Shown: positions 26,226-35,386 of the stretch, piece after piece
Layout of the letters: every line of letters begins with the position of its first letter
Position numbering within the stretch: the stretch's first letter is position 1
Assembly (NCBI GenBank): GCA_900766265.1
Contig: CAAFUS010000010.1
Span: forward strand, 186,001-250,000
Source of the DNA: Pseudomonadaceae bacterium
GTDB taxonomy: Bacteria > Pseudomonadota > Gammaproteobacteria > Pseudomonadales > Pseudomonadaceae
DNA length: 64,000 bases
Direction of reading: 5' to 3'
Translations under genes and position numbers: made by a program
The notes under the pieces: generated by a model
The model's database searches: none
What the model was told of the DNA's origin: nothing
What the model saw: the letters and a program-made list of their open reading frames with translations, nothing else

Positions 26226-28163
26226 ATGCTGCCGCTCTTTTCACGCCCGCTCATTGCCCTGATCGCCGTCGGCGTCGCCGCCTCTGCGCCTTTTCCGCTG
26301 GCCGCCCAGGAGCAAGGCATCGAGCCTACCGCCACGCAACAGGGCGATGGCTGGACAATTAACCTCAAGGATGCCGATGTCCGTGCATTCGTCGACCAGG
26401 TCAGCCAGCTCACCGGGCAGACCTTCATCGTCGATCCCCGGGTGAAGGGCCAGGTCAGCGTTGTCTCAAGCGCCACGCTGTCCACCGATGAGGTCTATCA
26501 ACTCTTCCTGTCGGTGATGGCCACCCACGGCTTCAGCGTGCTGACCCAGGGCGGAGTCGCCCGCATCGTGCCCAATGCCGAGGCCAAGGCCGAAGCCGGT
26601 GGCGGCCCGACGGGGGGCGACCAGCTCGAAACCCGCGTGATCCAGGTCCAGCACAGCTCGGCGGGGGAACTCATTCCTCTGATCCGCCCGCTGGTCCCGC
26701 AATACGGCCATCTCGCGGCGGTGACTTCGGCCAACGCGCTGATCATCAGTGACCGCAGCGCCAACATCGCCCGCATCCAGGACCTGGTGCGCCAGCTCGA
26801 TCGCGCCGAGAGCAACGATTACACCGTGCTACCGCTGAAGAACGGCTGGGCCGTGGATATCGCCGAGGTGCTGCGAAACACCATGTTGCGTGGCGAGGCC
26901 AAGGCCACCACCGGCACCCAGATCATCGCCGACTCGCGCACCAACCGGCTGATCTTCATGGGCCCTGCCGATGCCCGCAGCAAGCTCTCCCACCTGGCCC
27001 AGAGTCTTGACACTCCGGCCACCCGCTCGGCCAACACCCGCGTGATCCGCCTGCGCCACAACGACGCCAAGGCGCTTGCCGAGACGCTGGGAGACATCTC
27101 CGAAGGGCTGGCGGCCCCCGAAGGCGAAGGCACCACCACGCGCACCCAGAACATCCTGATCCGCGCGGACGAAAGCCTCAACGCGCTAGTCTTGCTGGCC
27201 GATCCCGAGCTCGTGGGAACGCTGGAAAGCATCGTTCGCCAACTCGACGTCCCACGTGCACAGGTCATGGTCGAAGCGGCCATCGTCGAAGTCTCCGGAG
27301 ACATCACCGACGCCCTGGGCGTGCAGTGGGCGGTCGATGCGCGCGGCGGCAGAGGTGGGATCGGCGGCATCAGCTTCGGCAACACCGGGCTTCCCATCGG
27401 CAGCGTGCTGAACGCTATCAACGAAAACGAAATCCCAGCCAACCTGCCAGATGGCGCGATCATCGGCCTGGGCACCAGCAGTTTCGGCGCGCTGATCACT
27501 GCCATCTCCTCCAACAGCAAGAGCAACCTGCTGTCCACGCCGAGCCTGCTAACCCTGGACAACCAGGAGGCGGAAATCCTGGTGGGCCAGAACGTGCCCT
27601 TCCAGACAGGCTCCTATACCACCGATGGAACCGGGGCGGGCAACCCGTTCACCACCATCGAGCGTCAGGACGTGGGTGTCACCCTGAAGGTGACGCCGCA
27701 CATCAACGAAGGCGCCACCCTGCGCCTGAAGATCGAGCAGGAGATCTCCTCGATCGCGCCGTCGGCCTCCCTCACCGCCCAGGCCGTCGACCTCATCACC
27801 AATAAGCGCTCGATAAAAAGCACCATCCTCGCTCAGGACGGCCAGGTCATCGTGCTGGGTGGCCTGATCCAGGACGACGTTACCCGCACGGCATCCAAGG
27901 TGCCGCTGCTCGGGGACATTCCGGTGCTGGGCGGGCTGTTCCGCTCGACCCAGGAAACCCACACCAAGCGCAACCTGATGGTGTTCCTGCGCCCCACGGT
28001 GATACGCGACGGCGCCGGCATCGCCGCGCTGTCCGGGAAGAAGTACAGCGATATACGCGTCATCGAGACCGAGTCGGATAGTCCTACCATCCTGCCGGCG
28101 TACCCCGAGCAGCTATTCGACGGCCAAGGCGAACCGGCGCCGGCGATCGACCTTCGCCAATAG
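26226..28163 (+). CDS. gspD: type II secretion secretin GspD (XcpQ-like)
   Basis: A 645-residue outer-membrane secretin. Signal peptide (about 1-27), N0 domain with VRAFVDQVSQLTGQTFIVDP, repeated N1-N3 KH-like domains (VIQVQHSSAGELIPLIRPL and relatives), and the C-domain with VEAAIVEVSG, VGQNVPFQTG and VPLLGDIPVLGGLF, then the beta-barrel tail. It forms the exit channel for folded exoproteins. It begins three bases after gspC, forming a two-gene operon that ends at the terminator 28178-28209. The assembly ATPase, platform and pseudopilin genes are not in this window. Confidence 0.96.
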   Translation: MLPLFSRPLIALIAVGVAASAPFPLAAQEQGIEPTATQQGDGWTINLKDADVRAFVDQVSQLTGQTFIVDPRVKGQVSVVSSATLSTDEVYQLFLSVMATHGFSVLTQGGVARIVPNAEAKAEAGGGPTGGDQLETRVIQVQHSSAGELIPLIRPLVPQYGHLAAVTSANALIISDRSANIARIQDLVRQLDRAESNDYTVLPLKNGWAVDIAEVLRNTMLRGEAKATTGTQIIADSRTNRLIFMGPADARSKLSHLAQSLDTPATRSANTRVIRLRHNDAKALAETLGDISEGLAAPEGEGTTTRTQNILIRADESLNALVLLADPELVGTLESIVRQLDVPRAQVMVEAAIVEVSGDITDALGVQWAVDARGGRGGIGGISFGNTGLPIGSVLNAINENEIPANLPDGAIIGLGTSSFGALITAISSNSKSNLLSTPSLLTLDNQEAEILVGQNVPFQTGSYTTDGTGAGNPFTTIERQDVGVTLKVTPHINEGATLRLKIEQEISSIAPSASLTAQAVDLITNKRSIKSTILAQDGQVIVLGGLIQDDVTRTASKVPLLGDIPVLGGLFRSTQETHTKRNLMVFLRPTVIRDGAGIAALSGKKYSDIRVIETESDSPTILPAYPEQLFDGQGEPAPAIDLRQ

Positions 28164-28177
28164 CTCCGCGCAGGCGA

Positions 28178-28209
28178 AAAAAAGCCCGGAGCATGCTCCG
28201 GGCTTTTTT
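28178..28209. terminator. bidirectional intrinsic terminator between gspD and metZ
   Basis: A perfect palindrome with AAAAAAGCCCGGAGC and its complement forms a strong hairpin with U-tracts in both directions. Confidence 0.92.
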
Positions 28210-28211
28210 GT

Positions 28212-29423
28212 TCAGAGAGCGGCGAGCCCTCGTCCGAGGTCGGCCTTCAGATCTTCGATATCCTCCAGGCCAACCGCCACCCGCACGAGGCTGTCGCGGA
28301 TTCCGGCCTTGGCACGCTCCTCTGGAGAGAGCCGCCCATGGGTGGTGGATGCGGGATGGGTGATGGTGGTCTTGCTGTCGCCCAGGTTCGCGGTGATCGA
28401 GATCAGGCGTGTCGCATCGATGAACCGCCAGGCGCCCTCCTTGCCCTCTTTCACCTCGAAGCTCACCACGGCGCCATAGGCTTTCTGCTGCCGCCGGGCC
28501 AGCTCATGCTGGGGATGGCTCTGCAGGCCCGCATAGTGGACCTTTTCCACGCCCGGCTGCTGCTCCAGCCACTCGGCCAGCTGCTGGGCGCTGGCGCAAT
28601 GGGCCTGCATGCGCAGGCGCAGGGTTTCGAGCCCCTTGAGGAACACCCAGGCGTTGAACGGGCTGAGGGTCGGGCCCGCCGTCCGGAGAAACCCGACCAC
28701 TTCCTTCATCTGCTCGCTGCGCCCGGCAACCACGCCGCCGAGGCAGCGCCCCTGTCCATCGATGTACTTGGTCGCCGAGTGGATGACGATGTCCGCACCC
28801 AGCGCCAGCGGCTGCTGCAGGATCGGCGTGCAGAAGCAGTTGTCGACCGCCAGCATCGCGCCCTTGGCATGACAGAGTTCGGCCAGCGCCGAAATGTCGA
28901 CCAGTTCGGCGAGCGGGTTGGAAGGCGACTCGACGAATACCAGCCGGGTATTGTTGCGAAACGCCGACTGCCACGCGGAAAAATCGGTCAGGGGCACGTA
29001 GTCGACCTCAAGGCCGAAGCGCTTGAGGTATTTCTCGAACAGCGAAACGGTCGCACCAAAGACGCTGCGCGATACCAGCACATGATCGCCCGCCGAGCAG
29101 AGGCTCATCACCATCGCCAGGATGGCGGACATTCCGGAAGCCGTGGCCACGGCCTGCTCCGCACCCTCCATCGCGGCGATGCGCTCTTCGAACGTCCGCA
29201 CGGTGGGGTTGGTGTACCGCGAGTAGACGTTGCCGGGCACTTCGCCGGCGAACGTGGCGGCGGCATCAGCCGCGGTGCGGAACACATAGCTGGAGGTGAA
29301 GAACAGCGCTTCGCCGTGCTCGCCCTCGGGCGAGCGGCGCTGACCGGCACGCACCGCAAGGGTGTCCTGGCCTACGCCTTCGAGATCACTGTCGAGCCGT
29401 CCGGCATCCCATTCAATCGTCAT
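28212..29423 (-). CDS. metZ: O-succinylhomoserine sulfhydrylase
   Basis: A 403-residue Cys/Met-metabolism PLP enzyme, the length known for Pseudomonas MetZ. The PLP lysine is in SATKYIDGQGRCLGG, and EGAEQAVATASGMSA and the SPSNPL segment are typical. It makes homocysteine from O-succinylhomoserine and sulfide, the direct-sulfhydrylation route to methionine. ATG 29423 (MTIEWDAGR) has AGGG about ten bases upstream; a GTG three codons earlier is less likely. It follows purF by 45 bp, an order conserved in pseudomonads. Confidence 0.95.
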   Translation of the reverse strand: MTIEWDAGRLDSDLEGVGQDTLAVRAGQRRSPEGEHGEALFFTSSYVFRTAADAAATFAGEVPGNVYSRYTNPTVRTFEERIAAMEGAEQAVATASGMSAILAMVMSLCSAGDHVLVSRSVFGATVSLFEKYLKRFGLEVDYVPLTDFSAWQSAFRNNTRLVFVESPSNPLAELVDISALAELCHAKGAMLAVDNCFCTPILQQPLALGADIVIHSATKYIDGQGRCLGGVVAGRSEQMKEVVGFLRTAGPTLSPFNAWVFLKGLETLRLRMQAHCASAQQLAEWLEQQPGVEKVHYAGLQSHPQHELARRQQKAYGAVVSFEVKEGKEGAWRFIDATRLISITANLGDSKTTITHPASTTHGRLSPEERAKAGIRDSLVRVAVGLEDIEDLKADLGRGLAAL

Positions 29424-29468
29424 AGTCGTCACACCCTGCGGTCCCGCCTGCCGAGCGGCAGGCCGGGT

Positions 29469-30974
29469 TCAATCGTTGTACAGGTCGATGATCGCGTTCA
29501 CCACCTGCGCCTTGCTCTTGCTGGCATCGTTGCGGGCCTGCTCGATGCTGTTCAGGTACGCCGCGTCCACGTCCCCGGTCACGTACTGGCCGTCGAACAC
29601 CGCACAATCGAAGTTGTCGATCTTCACCTTGCCACCGCCAACGGCCTCGATCAGATCCGGCAGGTCCTGATAGACCAGCCAGTCGGCACCGATCAGGTTG
29701 GCCACCTCTTCCGTCGTGCGGTTGTGAGCGATCAGCTCGTGCGGGCTGGGCATGTCGATGCCATACACGTTCGGGTAACGCACCGCCGGCGCCGCCGAGC
29801 AGAAGTAGACGCTCTTGGCGCCCGCTTCGCGGGCCATCTGGATGATCTGCTTGCAGGTGGTGCCGCGCACGATGGAGTCGTCCACGAGCATCACGTTCTT
29901 GCCGCGGAACTCCAGGTCGATCGCGTTGAGCTTCTGGCGCACCGATTTCTTGCGTGCCGCCTGGCCGGGCATGATGAAGGTCCGGCCGATGTAGCGGTTC
30001 TTGACGAACCCTTCACGGAATTTCACCCCGAGCCGGTTGGCCAGCTCCAATGCCGCGGTACGACTGGTATCGGGGATCGGGATGATCACGTCGATGTCGT
30101 GATCCGGGCGCTCGCGCAGGATCTTGTCGGCGAGTTTCTCGCCCATCCGTAGGCGGGCCTTGTAGACCGAGATGCCGTCCATCAGCGAGTCGGGGCGCGC
30201 CAGGTAGACGTGCTCGAAAATGCACGGTGCGTACTTGGGATTGGCTGCGCACTGGCGGGTAAAGAGCTTGCCGTCTGACGTGATGTAGACCGCCTCGCCC
30301 GGTGCCAGATCGCGAATCAGGGTAAAACCCAGCACATCCAGCGAGACGCTCTCCGAAGCGATCATGTACTCCACGCCCTCGTCCGTATGGCGCTGACCGA
30401 AAACGATCGGGCGGATCGCATTGGGATCGCGGAAACCGACAATGCCGTAACCGGTGATCATCGCCACCACTGCATAGCCGCCACGGCAACGCTCATGCAC
30501 CTTGGTGACGGCTGCGAACACGTCTTCCTCGGTGGGCTGCAGCTTACCCAGCACCGCCAGCTCATGGGCGAATACGTTGAGTAGCACTTCCGAGTCGGAG
30601 CTGGTGTTCACGTGGCGCAAGTCGGATTCGTAGATTTCCTTGTTCAGCTGCGCCACGTTGGTCAGGTTGCCGTTGTGCGCCAGGGTAATACCGTACGGCG
30701 AGTTCACGTAGAACGGCTGCGCCTCGGCCGAGCTGGAGCTGCCGGCCGTGGGATAACGGATATGACCGATGCCCATGTTGCCGACCAAACGCTGCATATG
30801 ACGTTGCTGGAAGACATCACGGACAAGACCGTTGTCCTTTCGCAGGTACAGCCGGCCTTCGTGGCTGGTGACGATACCGGCCGCATCCTGCCCGCGGTGT
30901 TGCAGTACGGTAAGCGCATCATAAAGCGCCTGGTTGACGTTCGACTTACCGACGATGCCGACGATGCCACACAT
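29469..30974 (-). CDS. purF: amidophosphoribosyltransferase
   Basis: A 501-residue enzyme. The mature N-terminal nucleophile is Cys2 (MCGIVGIVG), so the start must be 30974 and not the ATG three codons upstream. The glutaminase half has GHIRYPTAGSS and AHNGNLTN, and the phosphoribosyltransferase half has VMLVDDSIVRGTT. It catalyses the first step of purine synthesis, PRPP plus glutamine to phosphoribosylamine. It lies 68 bp behind cvpA, the usual cvpA-purF arrangement. Confidence 0.97.
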   Translation of the reverse strand: MCGIVGIVGKSNVNQALYDALTVLQHRGQDAAGIVTSHEGRLYLRKDNGLVRDVFQQRHMQRLVGNMGIGHIRYPTAGSSSSAEAQPFYVNSPYGITLAHNGNLTNVAQLNKEIYESDLRHVNTSSDSEVLLNVFAHELAVLGKLQPTEEDVFAAVTKVHERCRGGYAVVAMITGYGIVGFRDPNAIRPIVFGQRHTDEGVEYMIASESVSLDVLGFTLIRDLAPGEAVYITSDGKLFTRQCAANPKYAPCIFEHVYLARPDSLMDGISVYKARLRMGEKLADKILRERPDHDIDVIIPIPDTSRTAALELANRLGVKFREGFVKNRYIGRTFIMPGQAARKKSVRQKLNAIDLEFRGKNVMLVDDSIVRGTTCKQIIQMAREAGAKSVYFCSAAPAVRYPNVYGIDMPSPHELIAHNRTTEEVANLIGADWLVYQDLPDLIEAVGGGKVKIDNFDCAVFDGQYVTGDVDAAYLNSIEQARNDASKSKAQVVNAIIDLYND

Positions 30975-31042
30975 GCAGGACAACCTCTTGAAATGTTACT
31001 GGCAGATCCGGGCGCCGCGCGCGACGCTCACCCGTTTGACCC

Positions 31043-31555
31043 TCAACCCGAGACGCCAGGCGTCCCTGAACCCCACTGGCCACTGAAGCCGAGGATGAAA
31101 TTCTTCGACCAGTCGGCGACCAGCAGAAAATGCGGCAGCAGGACCGACTCCCGCCACCAGATATCCTCCTGGACCGGCGCCAGGCTCAACAGCCCTACCG
31201 CTACCACTACCAGCAGGCCACCGCGTGCCGCGCCGAAGACCATGCCGAGAAAGCGGTCCGTACCGGAGAGACCGGTGACGCGAATCAGCTCGCCGATCAG
31301 GAAATTGACTAGCGCGCCGACCAGCAGCGTCGCCACGAACAGCAGCACACAGGCGGCGATGACCCGTGCAGACGGCGTACTGATGTAATCGGCCAGATAA
31401 TGGGAAAGCGCGCCACCGAACATCCAGGCGATGACTCCGGCGATGATCCAGGTGAGCAGCGACAACGCTTCCTTGACGAAGCCACGTCTCAGACTGATCA
31501 GGCTGGAGATGGCGATAACGGCGATAGCGGCCCAATCAACCCAGGTGAAAGTCAC
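31043..31555 (-). CDS. cvpA: CvpA family membrane protein
   Basis: A 170-residue inner-membrane protein with four helices. MTFTWVDWAAIAVIAIS and SLRRGFVKEALSLLTWI at the N-terminus and DRFLGMVFGAARG in the third quarter are the CvpA hallmarks. CvpA is needed for colicin V export in E. coli and has a poorly understood envelope role. It stands directly upstream of purF. Confidence 0.94.
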   Translation of the reverse strand: MTFTWVDWAAIAVIAISSLISLRRGFVKEALSLLTWIIAGVIAWMFGGALSHYLADYISTPSARVIAACVLLFVATLLVGALVNFLIGELIRVTGLSGTDRFLGMVFGAARGGLLVVVAVGLLSLAPVQEDIWWRESVLLPHFLLVADWSKNFILGFSGQWGSGTPGVSG

Positions 31556-31650
31556 GTCAAGTTCTGCAAAGAAGAAAGGCGGCGCATTTTAGCAGAGCGC
31601 CGCCCTGCCGGTAAGCGCGCATTGCGCACCCCCGGATGAAGCACATCGGC

Positions 31651-32304
31651 TCAGCCGTTTTCAGGCTGGAAGCGCACCACGAACCCATCGAGCTTTTGCT
31701 GGTTGTGCAGCTGATCGCGCAGGCGTGTCGCCTCGCTACGCTCCACTAGCGGCCCCACGAACACACGATTGAGACCATCGGCAGAACGGATATAAGCGTT
31801 GTAACCCTGCGAACGCAGTTTTTTCTGCAAGACTTCGGCATTTTCACGACTGGACAGGCTCGCCAGCTGAATCGACCAGCTCACCGGCAGCGAGTTGGCA
31901 TCCAGACGCGGCTCGGCTGGCGCGGGCTTGGCCGGCTCGGGAGTAGGTGAAGGTGCAGGTGCGACCGGAGCCGGGGTTGGGGCTGGAGTAGGTGCCGCAG
32001 CGGGCGGTGGAGGTGGCTCGACGGCGGGCGCGATTGGCGTCTCGGCAATTACCGGCGTGCTGTCCGACGCCCCTTCTTCGATGATCTCGTAGTGCTCCGG
32101 CTCGGGCTCGGGCTCTGGAACCGGCGTAGGTTGCATCTCGATCGTCGGCGCGGCGGGCGTCTCCGGCATGGGCGGCGCCTCGACGGCGACCTGCCTGCCA
32201 CTTTCCTCGCGGTTGAACAGCATCGGAACGAATATCACCGCCAATGCCAGCAGCACCAGCGCGCCTATGATGCGTTGCTTGAGCCCCTTGTCCAGCAAAG
32301 CCAT
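31651..32304 (-). CDS. SPOR-domain protein, DedD-like
   Basis: A 217-residue protein: short cytoplasmic start, membrane helix (about 11-28, IIGALVLLALAVIFVPML), a long proline/alanine/glutamate-rich periplasmic linker (about 40-130), and a C-terminal SPOR domain (about 135-213, WSIQLASLSSRENAEVLQ and VFVGPLVERSEA). SPOR domains bind denuded peptidoglycan at the division septum, so a cell-division role like that of DedD is likely. Its AGGAGG ribosome site overlaps the folC stop, giving tight coupling. Confidence 0.9.
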   Translation of the reverse strand: MALLDKGLKQRIIGALVLLALAVIFVPMLFNREESGRQVAVEAPPMPETPAAPTIEMQPTPVPEPEPEPEHYEIIEEGASDSTPVIAETPIAPAVEPPPPPAAAPTPAPTPAPVAPAPSPTPEPAKPAPAEPRLDANSLPVSWSIQLASLSSRENAEVLQKKLRSQGYNAYIRSADGLNRVFVGPLVERSEATRLRDQLHNQQKLDGFVVRFQPENG

Positions 32305-32309
32305 GCCTC

Positions 32310-33590
32310 CTATTCCGCGTGCCGATCGAGCCAGTCAAGCGCCTCGGCGACACAATAAAAAGATCCGAACAGCAGTATCTGGTCCACCGCTTCGGCTCGA
32401 TCGCACTGGGCCTCCAGTGCTGCCGCAACGCTCGGATACGACTCGACTTCAGCACCGCGCCGCTGCAACTCAGCCTGCACCTCTTCGGCAGATCGCGACC
32501 TCGGCGAATCGAGCGGCGCCACGGCCCAAGCGTCGACCGAGGGTAGCAGCGCATCGATGACGCCAACAAGGTCCTTGTCGCCGAGCAGTCCGAACACAGC
32601 CAGGCGTCGCCCCTCGAGCGGCTCCTGCGCCAGCCGCGTCGCCAGGTAGGAAGCGGCGTGGGGATTGTGTCCGACATCGAGAATCAGGCTCAGTGCACGA
32701 CCCTTCCAGGACAGGCGCCTGCGTTCGAACCGACCAGTGACGCGAGCCGCGGCCAGTGCCGGCCCGATACGCTCGGTCTGCCATGGCAACCCGAGCAGAA
32801 CATAGGCCTGTAACGCCAGCGCCGCGTTTTCGACAGGAAGCGTCAAGGCAGGCAAATGATCGAGGCGCAGCGAATGCCCCTCGGCAGACACTCCTCGCCA
32901 CGACCAACCTGATGATTCCTGGCGCAGATCAAAGTCGACACCACGCAGCAGGAGCGACGCCTGGCGCTCGGCCGCGGCATTGATCAGCGTTTGAGGGGGA
33001 TCAAGGTCACCGCAGAGGGCCGGCCGGTCAGCCCGGAAGATGCCCGCCTTTTCCGCCGCGACGCTGTCGCGGCTGTCGCCGAGCCACTCGGCGTGGTCCA
33101 GGCCGATGTTGGTGACCACCGCGACATCGGCGTCGACCAGATTGACCGCATCGAGCCGCCCGCCCAGACCGACTTCGAGCACTGCGACATCGAGCCCGGC
33201 GCGCTCGAACAGCCAGAAGGCCGCCAGAGTGCCCATCTCGAAATAGGTCAGAGAAACCGATCCTCGAGCCGCCTCGACCGTGGCGAAGGCATCGCAGAGC
33301 GCAGCGTCTTCGGCCTCAACCCCGCACACCTGGACACGCTCGTTGTAGCGCCGCAGATGAGGCGAGCTATAGACGCCGACCTTCAGGCCATGCGCGCTTA
33401 ACAACGAGGCGATGGACGCACAGGTCGAGCCCTTGCCGTTGGTGCCCGTCACCGTGACGACCTGGGGCGCCGGCCTGGTCAGGCCCAGCGCCCGGGCCAC
33501 CGTACTGACACGGTCCAGCCCCATGTCGATGGCCGAGGGATGCAACTGTTCGAGGTAGCCAAGCCATTGGCCAAGGCTCCTCGGGGTCAT
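32310..33590 (-). CDS. folC: bifunctional folylpolyglutamate/dihydrofolate synthase
   Basis: A 426-residue ligase of the Mur family. The ATP loop is VTGTNGKGSTCASI (about 45), followed by the SSPHLRRYNERV segment, TNIGLDHAEWLG and a late LDVGHNPHAA. It adds glutamate to dihydropteroate and folates in the cytoplasm. Its start overlaps the accD stop by four bases (ATGA), and it is followed after five bases by the SPOR gene. Confidence 0.96.
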   Translation of the reverse strand: MTPRSLGQWLGYLEQLHPSAIDMGLDRVSTVARALGLTRPAPQVVTVTGTNGKGSTCASIASLLSAHGLKVGVYSSPHLRRYNERVQVCGVEAEDAALCDAFATVEAARGSVSLTYFEMGTLAAFWLFERAGLDVAVLEVGLGGRLDAVNLVDADVAVVTNIGLDHAEWLGDSRDSVAAEKAGIFRADRPALCGDLDPPQTLINAAAERQASLLLRGVDFDLRQESSGWSWRGVSAEGHSLRLDHLPALTLPVENAALALQAYVLLGLPWQTERIGPALAAARVTGRFERRRLSWKGRALSLILDVGHNPHAASYLATRLAQEPLEGRRLAVFGLLGDKDLVGVIDALLPSVDAWAVAPLDSPRSRSAEEVQAELQRRGAEVESYPSVAAALEAQCDRAEAVDQILLFGSFYCVAEALDWLDRHAE

Positions 33591-34480
33591 GCGCTGGCCG
33601 TGACCTGCGCCGAGGCCGCCGGGCTCGGCAGTTGCTGCAGTTGCGCCAGCAGGCGGGACAGACGCGGACGCAGCTCGGTGCGCGGGATGATCATGTCGAT
33701 AGCGCCGTGTTGCAGCAGGAATTCGCTGCGCTGGAAGCCTTCAGGCAGCTTTTCACGAACCGTCTGCTCGATCACCCGCGGACCAGCGAAACCGATCAGC
33801 GCCTTGGGCTCGGCGACGATCACGTCGCCGAGCATCGCCAGACTCGCGGAAACGCCGCCGTACACCGGGTCAGTCAGGACGGAGATGAACGGCAGCCCCT
33901 CCTCACGCATGCGCGCCAGGACCGCTGACGTCTTGGCCATCTGCATCAGCGAGATCAGCGCTTCCTGCATGCGGGCACCGCCCGAGGCGGAGAAACACAC
34001 CAGCGGACAACGTTGCTCCAGCGCAGCGTTGGCAGCACGCACGAAGCGCTCGCCGACGATAGCCCCCATCGAGCCACCCATGAAGGAGAACTCGAACGCG
34101 CAAGCCACCACCGGCATGCCGGTGAGCGTGCCGCGCATCGCTACCAGCGCGTCCTTTTCGCCGGTCTGCTTCTGCGCACCGGCCAGGCGATCCTTGTACT
34201 TCTTGCTGTCGCGAAACTTGAGCCGGTCAACCGGCTCCAGGTCTACGCCGAGTTCCTCGCGCCCTTCGGCATCGAGGAAGATGTCCAGGCGCGTGCGCGC
34301 ATCGATACGCATGTGATGCTGGCACTTCGGACAGACATCCAGCGTCTTTTCCAGCTCCGGCCGGTACAGCACCGCCTCGCAGGACGGGCATTTGTGCCAG
34401 AGCCCTTCGGGCACGGAGCTTTTCTGCGCCTCGGAGCGCATGATCGAAGGGATCAGCTTGTCTACCAGCCAGTTGCTCAT
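33587..34480 (-). CDS. accD: acetyl-CoA carboxylase carboxyltransferase beta subunit
   Basis: A 297-residue protein with the N-terminal zinc ribbon (WHKCPSCEAVLY then DVCPKC) and the crotonase-like carboxyltransferase core (FSASGGARMQEALISLMQMA, DPVYGGVSASLAMLGDV). With AccA it moves carboxyl from biotin to acetyl-CoA in fatty-acid synthesis. The start at 34480 (MSNWLVDKLIPSI) matches the family; an ATG five codons upstream is less likely. The 178 bp between trpF and accD shows no gene. Confidence 0.97.
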   Translation of the reverse strand: MSNWLVDKLIPSIMRSEAQKSSVPEGLWHKCPSCEAVLYRPELEKTLDVCPKCQHHMRIDARTRLDIFLDAEGREELGVDLEPVDRLKFRDSKKYKDRLAGAQKQTGEKDALVAMRGTLTGMPVVACAFEFSFMGGSMGAIVGERFVRAANAALEQRCPLVCFSASGGARMQEALISLMQMAKTSAVLARMREEGLPFISVLTDPVYGGVSASLAMLGDVIVAEPKALIGFAGPRVIEQTVREKLPEGFQRSEFLLQHGAIDMIIPRTELRPRLSRLLAQLQQLPSPAASAQVTASA

Positions 34481-34658
34481 GCTTTTGTTCTCCAAATGCT
34501 TTCTACTCGAGGCCCCTTGGCCCGAGAGCCGATTCTGGTCGCGGCGGGACTACCCTTCCGCTCGCACACTGCATGCGCAGCGCATCAACGGCACCGCCGA
34601 GCGATGCCAAAAACTGCCGGTCCATTTCCGACGACCCGTACTGGACGGTCGCCGTACC

Positions 34659-35288
34659 TCAGTCGTCACATGCCTGCCGCACGCGCCGTACAAATTCTCT
34701 GACCCGTTCGGCATCCTTGATTCCCTTGGCGGCTTCGACACCACCGCTCACATCGACGGCATAAGGCCGAACCTGGCGGACCGCGTCGGCCACGTTCTCC
34801 ACAGTCAAACCACCGGCCAGGATCAAAGGCTTGTTGATGTCGGAAGGAATGCTCGCCCAATCGAACACCTGACCCGTTCCTCCTGGCACGCCGGCGACGA
34901 AGGTGTCGAGCAGGATGGCGCTGGCACCGCTGTACTGGGCGATCTGTGCGGACAGATCTTCTCCGGCGCCGACTCGCAGAGCCTTGTACCAGGGACGATG
35001 GAAGCCCGAGCAGGCCTGCGGCGCCTCGTCCCCATGAAACTGGAGCACATCGAGCGGCACGGCCTCCAGAATCTCGGTGAGTTCGCAACGGCTGGCGTTG
35101 ACGAAAAGCCCGACGGTGGTGACGAATGGCGGGAGCGCGGCGATTATTCGCCGCGCCTGATGGATATCGACGGCGCGCGGGCTCTTCGAGTAAAAAACCA
35201 GCCCGATGGCATCCGCACCGGCGTCGGCAGCCGCCAGTGCATCTTCGATGCTGGTGATTCCGCAGATCTTGCTTCGAACGATGGACAA
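34659..35288 (-). CDS. trpF: phosphoribosylanthranilate isomerase
   Basis: A 209-residue TIM barrel. The catalytic cysteine is in RSKICGITS and the phosphate site in LAGGLTVENV and VDVSGGVEAAKG. It converts phosphoribosylanthranilate in tryptophan synthesis. The reading frame has to start at the TTG at 35288 (MSIVRSKICGI) to include the first strand; no ATG or GTG is available at that place. It stands alone between truA and accD, away from other trp genes, as usual in Pseudomonas. Confidence 0.95.
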   Translation of the reverse strand: MSIVRSKICGITSIEDALAAADAGADAIGLVFYSKSPRAVDIHQARRIIAALPPFVTTVGLFVNASRCELTEILEAVPLDVLQFHGDEAPQACSGFHRPWYKALRVGAGEDLSAQIAQYSGASAILLDTFVAGVPGGTGQVFDWASIPSDINKPLILAGGLTVENVADAVRQVRPYAVDVSGGVEAAKGIKDAERVREFVRRVRQACDD

Positions 35289-35386
35289 TTAACCGATACC
35301 TGAGCACCAAAGCACCGGATGGTAACAAAAGACCATCCCGCTGCAAGGTCCAGTAGTTCCAGGCGCTGGAACCCATGCGCCATAAA

